64,000 bases of DNA. Source: Escherichia sp. ESNIH1 (lineage in GTDB: Bacteria > Pseudomonadota > Gammaproteobacteria > Enterobacterales > Enterobacteriaceae). The position numbers and the translations under genes were made by a program. The DNA lies in NCBI GenBank assembly GCA_002918705.1, contig PQKR01000002.1, positions 124,001 to 188,000 on the forward strand, read 5' to 3'. A model generated the notes under the pieces. It searched no databases and was not told the origin of the DNA. It worked only from the letters and a program-made list of their open reading frames with translations. This document shows positions 21,309 through 31,492 of this stretch, piece after piece. Each line of letters begins with the position of its first letter. Position 1 is the first letter of the stretch.

Positions 21309-23036
21309 TTAGCAGATTGTTTTTTCTTCAATGAACTTGTTAACCAGCGTCATTAACTCGTCCGTTGTCGGTTGAGCAAGAGCCTGCTCTGCTAAAACCT
21401 TCGCATCTTCGAAGTTCGTGTTACGAATAATCTTCTTAATGCGCGGGATAGAAATGGCACTCATACTGAATTCATCCAGACCCATCCCCAGCAACAGAAG
21501 TGTAGCACGTTCGTCGCCTGCAAGCTCTCCACACATGCCGGTCCATTTACCTTCAGCATGAGAAGCATCAATAACTTGCTTAATTAAGGTCAATACAGAC
21601 GGCGACATCGGCTGATACAGATGGGAGATCATATCATTACCGCGGTCAACTGCCAGGGTGTACTGGGTTAAGTCGTTGGTGCCGATACTGAAGAAATCTA
21701 CCTCTTTCGCCAGATGACGGGCAATGGTCGCAGCGGCAGGTGTCTCTACCATCACGCCCACCTCAATGCTCTCATCAAAGGCTTTACCTTCGTCGCGCAG
21801 CTCCTGCTTGAAGGTTTCGATCGCTTTCTTCAGCACGCGCACCTCTTCAACAGAGATGATCATCGGGAACATGATGCGCAGCTTGCCGAACGCGGAGGCA
21901 CGCAGGATAGCGCGAACCTGGTCGCGCAGGATCTCTTTACGATCCATTGCGATACGCACGGCGCGCCAGCCGAGGAACGGGTTCTCTTCTTTCGGGAAGT
22001 TCATGTACGGCAGCTCTTTATCGCCGCCGATGTCCATAGTACGGACGATAACGGCCTGAGAGCCGCAGGCTTCTGCCACCGCTTTATAGGCAGCAAACTG
22101 CTCGTCTTCAGTAGGCAGCGCGTCACGATCCATGAACAGGAATTCTGTACGGTAGAGGCCTACGCCTTCTGCGCCGTTGCGCTCGGCACCCTCAACGTCA
22201 CGTACGGTACCGATGTTGGCGCACACTTCGACCTGATGGCCGTCAAGGGTGATCGCCGGCAGATCTTTCAGCTTCGCCAGCTCGGCTTTTTCGGAAGCAA
22301 CCTGCTCCTGCACATTGCGCAGGGTTTCGATCTCTTCGTTGGTCGGGTTAACGTAAACTTTGTTATTCACCGCATCGAGGATCAGATAGTCGTCGTTCTT
22401 CACCTGGGCGGTGACGCTGCCGGTACCTACAATGGCAGGCAGCTCAAGGGAGCGCGCCATGATGGAGGTATGGGAGGTGCGTCCGCCAGCATCGGTGATA
22501 AAGCCCAGCACCTTGTTGAGGTTCAGCTGTGCGGTTTCCGACGGGGTCAAATCCGCCGCAACCAGAATCACTTCGTCTTTAATGGCGCTCAGATCGATGA
22601 TCGCCAGGCCGAGGATGTTGCGCAGCAGACGTTTACCGATGTCGCGTACGTCAGCCGCACGCTCTTTCAGATACTCGTCGTCCAGCTCTTCCAGGGCAGT
22701 TGCCTGACCTTCGATAACTTCGTGTGCTGCCGCATCGGCAGTCACGTGCTTATCTTTAATCAGGGCTATGATTTCCTGCTCCAGCTCCTCATCTTCCAGC
22801 AACATGATGTGGCCTTCGAAGATGGCTTCTTTTTCTTCACCGAAGGTTTCACCAGCTTTGGTTTTGATCGCTTCGAGCTGCGAAGATGCCTTGGCACGAC
22901 CGCTCAGAAAACGTTCAACTTCCTGATCAACCTTATCGGCAGAAATTTTTTTCCGGTCGATGACGATCTCGTCTTCTTTCAGCAGCAGTGCTTTGCCGAA
23001 AGCGATACCCGGGGATGCTAAAATGCCTGAAATCAT
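21309..23036 (-). CDS. ptsI: PTS enzyme I
   Basis: A 575-residue phosphotransferase that takes phosphate from phosphoenolpyruvate and gives it to HPr. The active-site histidine lies in [23 protein letters not shown], and the PEP-binding barrel includes [11 protein letters not shown] and [19 protein letters not shown]. It is 44 bp downstream of ptsH and 40 bp upstream of crr, all on the minus strand, forming the standard pts operon. Length is identical to E. coli. Confidence 0.99.
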   Translation of the reverse strand: MISGILASPGIAFGKALLLKEDEIVIDRKKISADKVDQEVERFLSGRAKASSQLEAIKTKAGETFGEEKEAIFEGHIMLLEDEELEQEIIALIKDKHVTADAAAHEVIEGQATALEELDDEYLKERAADVRDIGKRLLRNILGLAIIDLSAIKDEVILVAADLTPSETAQLNLNKVLGFITDAGGRTSHTSIMARSLELPAIVGTGSVTAQVKNDDYLILDAVNNKVYVNPTNEEIETLRNVQEQVASEKAELAKLKDLPAITLDGHQVEVCANIGTVRDVEGAERNGAEGVGLYRTEFLFMDRDALPTEDEQFAAYKAVAEACGSQAVIVRTMDIGGDKELPYMNFPKEENPFLGWRAVRIAMDRKEILRDQVRAILRASAFGKLRIMFPMIISVEEVRVLKKAIETFKQELRDEGKAFDESIEVGVMVETPAAATIARHLAKEVDFFSIGTNDLTQYTLAVDRGNDMISHLYQPMSPSVLTLIKQVIDASHAEGKWTGMCGELAGDERATLLLLGMGLDEFSMSAISIPRIKKIIRNTNFEDAKVLAEQALAQPTTDELMTLVNKFIEEKTIC

Positions 23037-23080
23037 AACCCTACCTTACTTGTGACTGATTTTTTAAAAGAACCCGGAAC

Positions 23081-23338
23081 TTACTCGAGTTCAGCCATCA
23101 GTTTTACCAGATGCTCTACGGCTTTCTGCTCGTCTTCGCCTTCAGCGGACAGCGTTACAACGGTACCCTGGGTCAGGCCCAGAGTCTGGAGTTTGAACAG
23201 GCTTTTTGCGCTAGCGCTTTTGCCGTTGGAGGTCACAGTGATCTCTGAAGTGAAGCCTTTCGCTTCTTTCACAAACTGAGCAGCAGGGCGGGTATGCAGA
23301 CCGTTCGGAGCGGTAATGGTAACTTCTTGCTGGAACAT
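23081..23338 (-). CDS. ptsH: Phosphocarrier protein HPr
   Basis: The 85-residue HPr carries phosphate from enzyme I to the sugar-specific IIA components. H15 in [10 protein letters not shown] is the phosphorylation site, and S46 in [13 protein letters not shown] is the conserved serine that Gram-positive HPr kinases use. It is the first gene of the pts operon, with a long 5' region shared with the end of cysK. Confidence 0.99.
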   Translation of the reverse strand: MFQQEVTITAPNGLHTRPAAQFVKEAKGFTSEITVTSNGKSASAKSLFKLQTLGLTQGTVVTLSAEGEDEQKAVEHLVKLMAELE

Positions 23339-23667
23339 TATATTTCCCCAACTTATAGGTTTAGTGTTGTGGATCTAAAGTCTAGCCTGGCGGCATAACT
23401 TTAGCCTGTATTGTTAGCGCCGGCATAACGGGACGCGGGACAAAAGTTCGCCTGCGCAATCCGCTGCTGGCACTTCTGACCGTGGCAAGTACTCGTCAAT
23501 AACATTATGCCGCGAAAGCGAGACTTCAACCAAATCCTAAAATCGATTCAGCAAGTTTAAAGTCACAATTCGATTAATTTCGCGCTTCAAAATAAATGTG
23601 CTGGTTAAATACCAGACCCGCCAAGGCGAATCAATGCCAGGTGAGTTGAAAGTTTGACGTGGGCCAC
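23339..23667 (-). promoter_or_regulatory. ptsH promoter region (long leader)
   Basis: About 330 bp upstream of ptsH contain no gene. On the minus strand there is a CATAAT -10-like box (23504-23509), a TGTGA CRP half-site (complement of 23563-23567), and near ptsH a segment closely resembling the E. coli P1/leader sequence, ending in AAGTTGGGG as ribosome binding site. In E. coli this region holds promoters P0 and P1 controlled by CRP-cAMP and Cra. Exact start sites here are inferred. Confidence 0.65.
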
Positions 23668-23695
23668 AAAAAAGCACCCCGAAAGGTGCTTTTTT
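23668..23695. terminator. Terminator after cysK
   Basis: AAAAAAGCACC and GGTGCTTTTTT flank a 6-nt loop. The stem with A and T tails lies 23 bp past the cysK stop and insulates ptsH from cysK transcription. Confidence 0.92.
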
Positions 23696-23717
23696 ATGCG
23701 ATTCTCGCTGTCCGCGT

Positions 23718-24689
23718 TTACTGCTGCAGCTCTTTTTCAGTGAAGAGGTCGGCAAACAGGGCGGTACTCAAATAGCGCTCACCTGAAGAGGGCAGAATAA
23801 CGACAATGTTCTTGTTGGTAAAGGCCTCATCTTCCTGCAGCTTCAGCGCAGCGGCAACGGCAGCGCCGGAGGAGATGCCTGCCAGAATGCCTTCTTCTTC
23901 CATCAGGCGACGGGCAACGCTGATCGCCTCATCGTTAGTAATCGCGACGACCTTGTCGATCAGCTTCAGATCGAGGTTGCCAGGAATAAAGCCAGCCCCG
24001 ATACCCTGAATCTTATGTGGGCCTGGCTTCAGCTCTTCGCCTGCCAGCGCCTGGGCAATAACCGGAGAGTCCGTTGGCTCTACCGCCACGGTGATCAGCT
24101 CAGTTTTACCCTTGGTATTTTTAATGTAGCGCGACACGCCGGTCAGCGTACCGCCGGTGCCCACGCCAGAGATGAATACATCTACCTGACCATCAGTATC
24201 TTCCCAGATCTCCGGGCCGGTGGTTTTTTCGTGAATTTCCGGGTTAGCCGGGTTGCTGAACTGCTGCAGCAGCAGATACTTAGCGGGATCGCTGGCAACG
24301 ATCTCTTCGGCTTTCTGGATGGCGCCCTTCATGCCTTTCGCGCCTTCGGTCAGCACCAGGTTCGCGCCCAGCGCTTTCAGCAGCTTACGGCGTTCGATAC
24401 TCATGGTTTCCGGCATGGTCAGCGTCAGCTTGTAGCCACGTGCGGCCGCCACATAGGCCAGCGCAATCCCGGTGTTGCCGCTGGTTGGTTCAACCAGCTC
24501 AACGCCTGCTTTCAGCACGCCACGTTTTTCGGCATCCCAAATCATATTGGCACCAATACGGCATTTCACGCTGAAGCTTGGGTTACGGGACTCGACCTTA
24601 GCGAGGATGCGTCCATTACCGATGCGGTTCAGTCGGACCAGCGGCGTGTGGCCGATAGTCAACGAGTTGTCTTCAAAAATCTTACTCAT
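23718..24689 (-). CDS. cysK: Cysteine synthase A (O-acetylserine sulfhydrylase A)
   Basis: A 323-residue PLP enzyme that converts O-acetylserine and sulfide to cysteine. The PLP lysine is K42 in [15 protein letters not shown], with [14 protein letters not shown] as the phosphate loop. CysK binds serine acetyltransferase in the cysteine synthase complex; the C-terminus of CysE, not visible here, inserts in its active site. It is transcribed separately from cysZ, 139 bp upstream, and has its own terminator. Length matches E. coli. Confidence 0.98.
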   Translation of the reverse strand: MSKIFEDNSLTIGHTPLVRLNRIGNGRILAKVESRNPSFSVKCRIGANMIWDAEKRGVLKAGVELVEPTSGNTGIALAYVAAARGYKLTLTMPETMSIERRKLLKALGANLVLTEGAKGMKGAIQKAEEIVASDPAKYLLLQQFSNPANPEIHEKTTGPEIWEDTDGQVDVFISGVGTGGTLTGVSRYIKNTKGKTELITVAVEPTDSPVIAQALAGEELKPGPHKIQGIGAGFIPGNLDLKLIDKVVAITNDEAISVARRLMEEEGILAGISSGAAVAAALKLQEDEAFTNKNIVVILPSSGERYLSTALFADLFTEKELQQ

Positions 24690-24828
24690 AGCCCGTCCTT
24701 AACTGTATGAATTTGGGAACGACATCAGCATACGCGGTTAAGGAATATGCGGAAGTAAGGATTTCGCATATCTATATGCTGATGAGAAATAATAGCAACA
24801 ACTATGGAATAAGAGCGGAATATCGCCC
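24690..24828 (-). promoter_or_regulatory. cysK promoter region with probable CysB site
   Basis: The 139-bp gap between cysZ and cysK closely resembles the E. coli cysK control region. It contains an inverted GCATAT-CT-ATATGC element (24766-24779) beside GGATTTCGCATATC, in the area where CysB binds in E. coli. The assignment relies on remembered similarity, so the exact operator is uncertain. Confidence 0.55.
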
Positions 24829-25590
24829 TCATTTCCAGAGGGCATGGTTTGACCGATAGCACTCTACCCACATAGCGGTCGCGCCGCAGACGGCAACGGG
24901 CATGATCACCAGGTTGAGTAGCGGAATAAGCGTAAACAGGCTGGTAAGCGCACCAAACTGCATATTGGTCACTTTACGCGCCCGCAGCGCGCCGCGCATG
25001 GTTTTAAAAGGCACCTTGTGGTTATCAAACGGGTAGTCGCAGTACTGGATCGCCAGCATCCACGCGCTAAACAGGAACCAGAGTACCGGGGCGACAGTCT
25101 GCCCAATGCCGGGAATAAAGTAGAGCAGCAGCAGAACGGCGGCTCGGGGTAAGTACCACGCTAGCTTTTGCCATTCACGCTTCATGATCCGCGGCAGATC
25201 CTTAACAATCCCGGTGATGCCGGTATCCGGCGGCGTTGCCCCAGTGAGGCGCGCTTCAAGCTGCTCGGCCAGCAGGCCGTTAAACGGGGCGGCAATCCAG
25301 TTAGCGATGGTTGAAAAAAAGTAGCCAAAAACCAGCACCACGGAGAGCACGGCGATAGGCCAGAGCAGATAGCTCAGCCACTGCAGCCAGTCCGGTACAT
25401 GGCTCATCAGCGCCGGGATCCAGCTATCCAGCTGAGTAAACAGCCAGACGAAAGCACAACCAATCAAGATGATATTGACCAGAAGCGGCATAATGACAAA
25501 GCGCCGGATGCCGGGGAGGGTGATGAGCTTCCAGCCCTGGGAAAAGTAATAAACGCCACTGCGCGGCGGGGTGACTGATGTTGAAACCAT
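24829..25590 (-). CDS. cysZ: Sulfate transporter CysZ
   Basis: A 253-residue inner membrane protein with hydrophobic segments near residues 28-50, 65-95, 140-170 and 205-235, matching the CysZ family. CysZ provides high-affinity sulfate uptake for cysteine synthesis and is inhibited by sulfite. It lies directly upstream of cysK on the same strand but with a separate control region between them, and is divergent from zipA. Confidence 0.96.
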   Translation of the reverse strand: MVSTSVTPPRSGVYYFSQGWKLITLPGIRRFVIMPLLVNIILIGCAFVWLFTQLDSWIPALMSHVPDWLQWLSYLLWPIAVLSVVLVFGYFFSTIANWIAAPFNGLLAEQLEARLTGATPPDTGITGIVKDLPRIMKREWQKLAWYLPRAAVLLLLYFIPGIGQTVAPVLWFLFSAWMLAIQYCDYPFDNHKVPFKTMRGALRARKVTNMQFGALTSLFTLIPLLNLVIMPVAVCGATAMWVECYRSNHALWK

Positions 25591-25820
25591 AGTCAGACTA
25601 TACTCCTTTCATGACCCCCGAATGGGGTGCGTGGCTATATTATCCGTATCGCGCTGAGTACACAGCTCGGAAATGTTCGAAAAAACAGCAAAAAGTACGA
25701 TTTTACACATCTTTATGCGGTGAAAGCTGCGTGTGCACTTGCACTTGCGCTGAACGGCAAATACTCTTAGTGAGTAAATGTTTGCCGTGGTGGCAAGGTG
25801 TTAGAACAACAGAGAATATA

Positions 25821-26840
25821 ATGATGCAGGATTTGCGTCTGATATTAATCATTGTTGGCGCGATCGCCATAATCGCTTTACTGGTTCACGGTTTTTGGAC
25901 CAGCCGGAAAGAGCGTTCGACGATGTTCCGCGATCGCCCAATGAAACGCATGAAGTCGCGTCGTGACGATGACGAATCGTATGATGACGATACCGAAGAT
26001 AACGTCGATGAAGGCGTGGGTGAAGTGCGTGTTCATAAAACGGGCCACGCCCCGAGAGCGGGTCAGGAGCAAGAGGCTCCGAAAACGCCGCAGCACCAGT
26101 ATCAGCCGCCCTATGCGTCTGCTCAGCCTCGCCAGCATGCTCCCGTGCAGCAGGATGAGCCGTTGCGCCAGGCGCCGCCTGTTCAGCAGCCTGCCGCACC
26201 GCACGTTGAACCGCAGCCGGTGAGAAGTGCGCCGACGCAGCCGGTTCAGCACCAGCCTGTGCAACAGCAACCGATTCAACAGCAACCGGTACAGCATCAA
26301 CCTGTTCACCAGCAGCCTGTACAACAGCCTGCTGCTCAGCAGCCTGTGGCGCAGCCGCAGCAGCCCGCACCTGAACCTGCGCCGCAGGAAGCGCCTGCAG
26401 CTGCAGAGAAGCCGCAGCGCAAAGAGACCGTTATTATTATGAACGTTGCCGCACACCCGGGCAGCGAACTGAGCGGTGAGGTTCTGCTGGCCAGCATTCA
26501 ACAGGCCGGTTTCGCCTTTGGTGATATGAATATTTTCCATCGTCACCTTAGCCCAGACGGCAGCGGCCCGGCCCTTTTCAGCCTGGCCAACATGGTTAAT
26601 CCGGGTACCTTCGATCCGGAGATGACCGGTAACTTTACTACTCCTGGCGTCACTATGTTTATGCAGGTGCCGTCCTATGGCGATGAGATGCAGAACTTCA
26701 AGCTGATGCTCCAGTCTGCACAGTACATTGCCGATGAAGTTGGCGGCGTGGTGCTGGACGATCAGCGTCGGATGATGACGCCGCAGAAACTGCGTGAGTA
26801 TCAGGACCGCATTCGCGAAGTGAAAGAGGCGAACGCGTAA
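25821..26840 (+). CDS. zipA: Cell division protein ZipA
   Basis: The start is ATG 25821 ([21 protein letters not shown]), giving 339 residues; the longer frame upstream is spurious. Domains in order: an N-out membrane anchor (residues 5-25), a short basic patch followed by an acidic stretch ([17 protein letters not shown]), a proline/glutamine-rich linker (about 85-200), and the globular FtsZ-binding domain (from about [16 protein letters not shown] to the end). ZipA tethers FtsZ to the membrane early in septation. The linker contains six tandem pentapeptide repeats. It is divergent from cysZ and followed by a terminator and ligA. Confidence 0.98.
   Translation: MMQDLRLILIIVGAIAIIALLVHGFWTSRKERSTMFRDRPMKRMKSRRDDDESYDDDTEDNVDEGVGEVRVHKTGHAPRAGQEQEAPKTPQHQYQPPYASAQPRQHAPVQQDEPLRQAPPVQQPAAPHVEPQPVRSAPTQPVQHQPVQQQPIQQQPVQHQPVHQQPVQQPAAQQPVAQPQQPAPEPAPQEAPAAAEKPQRKETVIIMNVAAHPGSELSGEVLLASIQQAGFAFGDMNIFHRHLSPDGSGPALFSLANMVNPGTFDPEMTGNFTTPGVTMFMQVPSYGDEMQNFKLMLQSAQYIADEVGGVVLDDQRRMMTPQKLREYQDRIREVKEANA
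26238..26327 (+). repeat. Six tandem 15-bp repeats inside zipA
   Basis: Residues 140-169 of ZipA read as six consecutive pentapeptides of the form QPVQ(H/Q): [30 protein letters not shown]. The DNA period is 15 bp with some codon variation, so the repeat number can change without shifting the frame. Confidence 0.9.
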
Positions 26841-26871
26841 CGCCTGCGGTAGTGTTATCTCTCTCTTATAA

Positions 26872-26896
26872 GCCCCCGCCTGTCGGGGGTTTTTTC
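26872..26896 (+). terminator. Terminator after zipA
   Basis: CCCCCG-CCTGT-CGGGGG followed by a six-T run (26890-26895), 32 bp after the zipA stop and just before ligA. Confidence 0.92.
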
Positions 26897-26902
26897 TATT
26901 GA

Positions 26903-28930
<2,028 letters not shown>

Positions 28931-28931
28931 G

Positions 28932-29147
28932 ATGGATAAGGCTCAGCTGGTAGAGATTGCTAACACCGAGATGCCCTTTGGTAAATATAGGGGCCGCAGG
29001 CTGATCGATCTGCCGGAAGAGTACCTGCTCTGGTTTGCCCGCAAGGAGACATTTCCGCCCGGGCATCTCGGGCAGCTGATGGCCTTTACGTTGCTGATTA
29101 AAACCGAGGGGCTGACGCATCTGGTACAGCCCCTGCGGCGTCCTTAG
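28932..29147 (+). CDS. ypeB: YpeB, small DUF3820-family protein
   Basis: A 71-residue protein with the family core MPFGKYRGRRLIDLPEEYLL and WFARKETFPPG. It begins one base after the ligA TGA, implying translational coupling. Its last four bases overlap the stop of convergent yfeH. E. coli YpeB is about 72 residues. Members of this family resemble the small nucleic-acid-associated domain found next to helicases and nucleases, but no function is established. Confidence 0.92.
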   Translation: MDKAQLVEIANTEMPFGKYRGRRLIDLPEEYLLWFARKETFPPGHLGQLMAFTLLIKTEGLTHLVQPLRRP

Positions 29148-30136
29148 CTGTTGTCAGCGGCCTGGCGGGCCTGTTGTGCCTCGGCCTTACGCTTATAGCG
29201 GCGCGCCAGTACGGCGCAGACCATCAGCTGGATCTGGTGGAAGATCATCAGAGGCAGCACCATCATCCCTATAACTGACGTCGGAAAGAGAATATTGGCC
29301 ATCGGGATACCGTTGGCCAGGCTCTTTTTCGATCCGCAGAAGACGATAGTAATCTCATCGGCTTTGTTAAAGCCGCAGCTGCGCGCCACAAAGATATTTA
29401 CGCCTATCACAATCGCCAGCAGCACCAGGCTGACAATCACGATAAACAGCAGCGATCCCATTCCCACCTTATGCCAGATGCCGTTCACCACCGCCTCGCT
29501 AAAGGCAGAGTAGACAACCAGCAGAATTGACGTCTGGTCGGTTTTAGCAATCCACTTTTTATTACGCGCAACAAACGCGGCGGTCCACGGACGGGAGAGA
29601 TGGCCCAGCACAAATGGCAGCAGCAGCTGCAGCATGATCTTACCGACCTGCTCCAGGCTGCCCTGTGCGCCATGCATATTCATCACCAGACCCACCAGCA
29701 GCGGCGAGAGGAAGATACCCAGCAGGCTGGAGGCGGAGGCAGAACAGACCGCGGCTGCCACGTTGCCCCCGGCCAGCGAGGTAAAGGCAATCGCGGACTG
29801 TACGGTAGCAGGCAGGATACAGAGGTAGAGAAAACCGGTATAGAGCTCAGAACTCACGTTAACCGGCGCCCACCAGGCAAACAGCACGCCCAGCACCGGG
29901 AAGAGGATAAAGGTGCTGCACATCACCCACAGATGCAGCCGCCAGTGGCTGCCGCCGGCAATAATGGCTTCACGGGAGAGCTTGGCCCCGTGCATAAAGA
30001 AGAGCAGGGCGATAGCGGCAGTAGTGAGTCCTTCAAAGAAGGGGACGAAGCCGCCGCGGGCCGGAAAAAAGGAGGCCAGCAAAACAACGGCAATGAGCGT
30101 GAGCGTAAAGGGATCGAGGACGCGTAGAAATTTCAT
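29144..30136 (-). CDS. yfeH: YfeH, bile acid:sodium symporter-like membrane protein
   Basis: A 330-residue inner membrane protein with about nine or ten hydrophobic segments and the SBF-like features LYLCILPATVQSAIAFTSLAGGN and VFCGSKKSLANGIPMA. It belongs to the family that includes eukaryotic SLC10A7; the substrate is not known. The C-terminal tail is basic. It converges on ypeB with a 4-bp overlap. In E. coli yfeR (a LysR regulator) is nearby; it is absent here. Confidence 0.93.
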   Translation of the reverse strand: MKFLRVLDPFTLTLIAVVLLASFFPARGGFVPFFEGLTTAAIALLFFMHGAKLSREAIIAGGSHWRLHLWVMCSTFILFPVLGVLFAWWAPVNVSSELYTGFLYLCILPATVQSAIAFTSLAGGNVAAAVCSASASSLLGIFLSPLLVGLVMNMHGAQGSLEQVGKIMLQLLLPFVLGHLSRPWTAAFVARNKKWIAKTDQTSILLVVYSAFSEAVVNGIWHKVGMGSLLFIVIVSLVLLAIVIGVNIFVARSCGFNKADEITIVFCGSKKSLANGIPMANILFPTSVIGMMVLPLMIFHQIQLMVCAVLARRYKRKAEAQQARQAADNS

Positions 30137-30219
30137 AATGACTCCTGAAAGACAGTGCCACCATTTTGCGTTTTTCTGGATGTTAATGAAAAGTGATTTA
30201 TCGCGTTTGTTGAGAAATT

Positions 30220-30240
30220 AGAGAGGCATAACGCCTCTCT
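30220..30240 (-). terminator. Stem-loop after the FlxA-like gene
   Basis: AGAGAGGC and GCCTCTCT form an 8-bp stem with a 5-nt loop, 6 bp beyond the stop codon of the minus-strand gene. The following T tract is short, so termination may be modest. Confidence 0.6.
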
Positions 30241-30246
30241 GAGCCA

Positions 30247-30591
30247 TCAAATGTAGATATCAATCTTATGCTCGGCGGAAGGGGAGTTAACGCCTTCAGC
30301 TTTGGTCTGTTTCTGCTCCTGATTTTTCTGTGCCTCTTCGGCCTGGCGGCGCTGGAGCTGGGCGATCTGCGCCTGCAGCAGTTTGATCTGGTTCTGGATC
30401 TGTTCCTGCTGCTTCTGCTTCTCCTCCGTGGTGCCGCTGCCGTTAGCAACGTCTTTCAGCTGCTTGGTAAGCTTGGTGACCTGCTGGGTCAGGCTTTGGA
30501 TCTGGGAGGCGATATCGCTGTTGGCGCTGCTGGAGGCGCTGCCGGAACTGCTGGACTGGACTGACGGTGTTGATGTTGAAATAGTTGTCAT
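30247..30591 (-). CDS. FlxA-like coiled-coil protein
   Basis: A 114-residue hydrophilic protein. A Ser/Thr-rich start (about 1-28) leads into a long heptad-patterned coiled coil (QIQSLTQQVTKLTKQLKDV and QNQIKLLQAQIAQLQRRQAE), ending in HKIDIYI. The overall plan and the IDIYI-type end match the FlxA family; E. coli FlxA is a flagellar-class 3 gene in the Qin prophage. No flagellar gene or prophage neighbour is seen here, and no FliA promoter was confirmed. It stands where E. coli has yfeR, yfeN and xapABR. Confidence 0.8.
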   Translation of the reverse strand: MTTISTSTPSVQSSSSGSASSSANSDIASQIQSLTQQVTKLTKQLKDVANGSGTTEEKQKQQEQIQNQIKLLQAQIAQLQRRQAEEAQKNQEQKQTKAEGVNSPSAEHKIDIYI

Positions 30592-30667
30592 TGTAAAACC
30601 TCTCTTGCCATAAACCTGTTATATCGGCATTTTTTTAGAGAGCTTGAGAGAAGATGTCAAAATGGTT

Positions 30668-30802
30668 ATGTCGGGTGGCGCTGCGCTTACCCGACCTACA
30701 AACCGCACCGTGCCCACGTCATGTCGGGTGGCGCTGCGCTTACCCGACCTACAAACCGCACCGTGCTCACCGTAGGCCGGGCAAACGCAGTGCCGCCCGG
30801 CG
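30668..30802. repeat. REP cluster with two tandem 53-bp units and one inverted unit
   Basis: A 46-bp identical segment occurs at 30668-30713 and 30721-30766 (period 53 bp), each carrying a REP hairpin (TGTCGGGTGGCGCTGCGCTT onward). A third REP in opposite orientation follows (about 30771-30802, GTAGGCCGGGCAAACGCAG). This is a BIME-type cluster upstream of the FlxA-like gene and downstream of the tRNA operon. Confidence 0.92.
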
Positions 30803-30825
30803 TGAAATCACAGACAGCAGAAAGC

Positions 30826-30852
30826 AAAAAAGCGCCTTTAGGGCGCTTTTTT
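30826..30852 (-). terminator. Terminator of the valine/lysine tRNA operon
   Basis: AAAAAAGCGCC and GGCGCTTTTTT flank a 5-nt loop, ending 4 bp from the tRNA-Lys 3' end. On the minus strand this is a strong stem plus T run. Confidence 0.92.
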
Positions 30853-30856
30853 ACAT

Positions 30857-30932
30857 TGGTGGGTCGTGCAGGATTCGAACCTGCGACCAATTGATTAAAA
30901 GTCAACTGCTCTACCAACTGAGCTAACGACCC
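30857..30932 (-). tRNA. lysV: tRNA-Lys (anticodon TTT)
   Basis: Seventy-six nt including encoded CCA. The acceptor stem GGGTCGT pairs with ACGACCC, and the loop GACTTTTAATC shows anticodon TTT. It is last in a four-gene operon after three valine tRNAs, the same order as E. coli valU-valX-valY-lysV. Confidence 0.98.
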
Positions 30933-30936
30933 GAAA

Positions 30937-31012
30937 TGGTGGGCGATGACGGGCTCGAACCGCCGACCCCCTCCGTGTAAAGGAGATGCTCTACCAACTG
31001 AGCTAATCGCCC
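30937..31012 (-). tRNA. valY: tRNA-Val (anticodon TAC), third in operon
   Basis: Seventy-six nt with encoded CCA; acceptor stem GGGCGAT/ATCGCCC and anticodon TAC in CCTTTACACGG. Only 4 bp separate it from tRNA-Lys. Its sequence is identical to the copy at 31043-31118. Confidence 0.98.
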
Positions 31013-31042
31013 ATTTCGGAACTGCTATTGATAAGTTGAGAT

Positions 31043-31118
31043 TGGTGGGCGATGACGGGCTCGAACCGCCGACCCCCTCCGTGTAAAGGAGATGCTCTAC
31101 CAACTGAGCTAATCGCCC
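31043..31118 (-). tRNA. valX: tRNA-Val (anticodon TAC), second in operon
   Basis: Seventy-six nt with encoded CCA and anticodon TAC. It appears identical to the next downstream copy. A 30-bp spacer separates it from that copy. Confidence 0.98.
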
Positions 31119-31159
31119 AATCTCACTGCTTATCTACACTGCGGTCATCATCTTAATGA

Positions 31160-31235
31160 TGGTGGGTGATGACGGGCTCGAACCGCCGACCCCCTCCGTG
31201 TAAAGGAGATGCTCTACCAACTGAGCTAATCACCC
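31160..31235 (-). tRNA. valU: tRNA-Val (anticodon TAC), first in operon
   Basis: Seventy-six nt with encoded CCA and anticodon TAC. It differs from the two other copies by a paired change at acceptor position 4-69: GGGTGAT/ATCACCC instead of GGGCGAT/ATCGCCC, a U-A pair in place of C-G. It is nearest to the operon promoter. Confidence 0.98.
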
Positions 31236-31252
31236 CCGCTGTGTGGAGTCGC

Positions 31253-31280
31253 ATTATAGGGAGAGTTGAAAATGAGTCAA
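31253..31280 (-). promoter_or_regulatory. Promoter of the valine/lysine tRNA operon
   Basis: Reading leftwards: TTGACT (-35, 31275-31280), 16-bp spacer, TATAAT (-10, 31253-31258), then a GC-containing discriminator GCGACTCC typical of stringently controlled stable RNA promoters. The first tRNA begins 17 bp further on. Confidence 0.88.
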
Positions 31281-31492
31281 CGCCTTTTCTCAAGATTTTG
31301 TTTGTTCGTCGTAAATTTAGACAAAGCGGCGCATAAATGGCGGCGTACGCATGATTTCTAAACAAAAAACGGCTTTGACTCGCCCACAGTAGTAACAACA
31401 TTGAGGAATCAGCGCAGGGTGATAGAATATTGCCCATTCTGTTTTCCAGGACTTGCCGGCTGTCGGCATCGTTATCAACGTAAGGCCATTTC

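Noticed and set aside
21714-23021. 435-codon open frame antisense to ptsI
   Set aside because: Same reason: opposite ptsI, composition typical of a shadow frame.
26238-26327. Short regular repeats as a possible CRISPR array
   Set aside because: The 15-bp period is continuous with no spacers and encodes the ZipA linker in frame.
30857-31235. Regular 76-bp repeats as a CRISPR or other array
   Set aside because: They fold as tRNA-Val and tRNA-Lys genes with encoded CCA.
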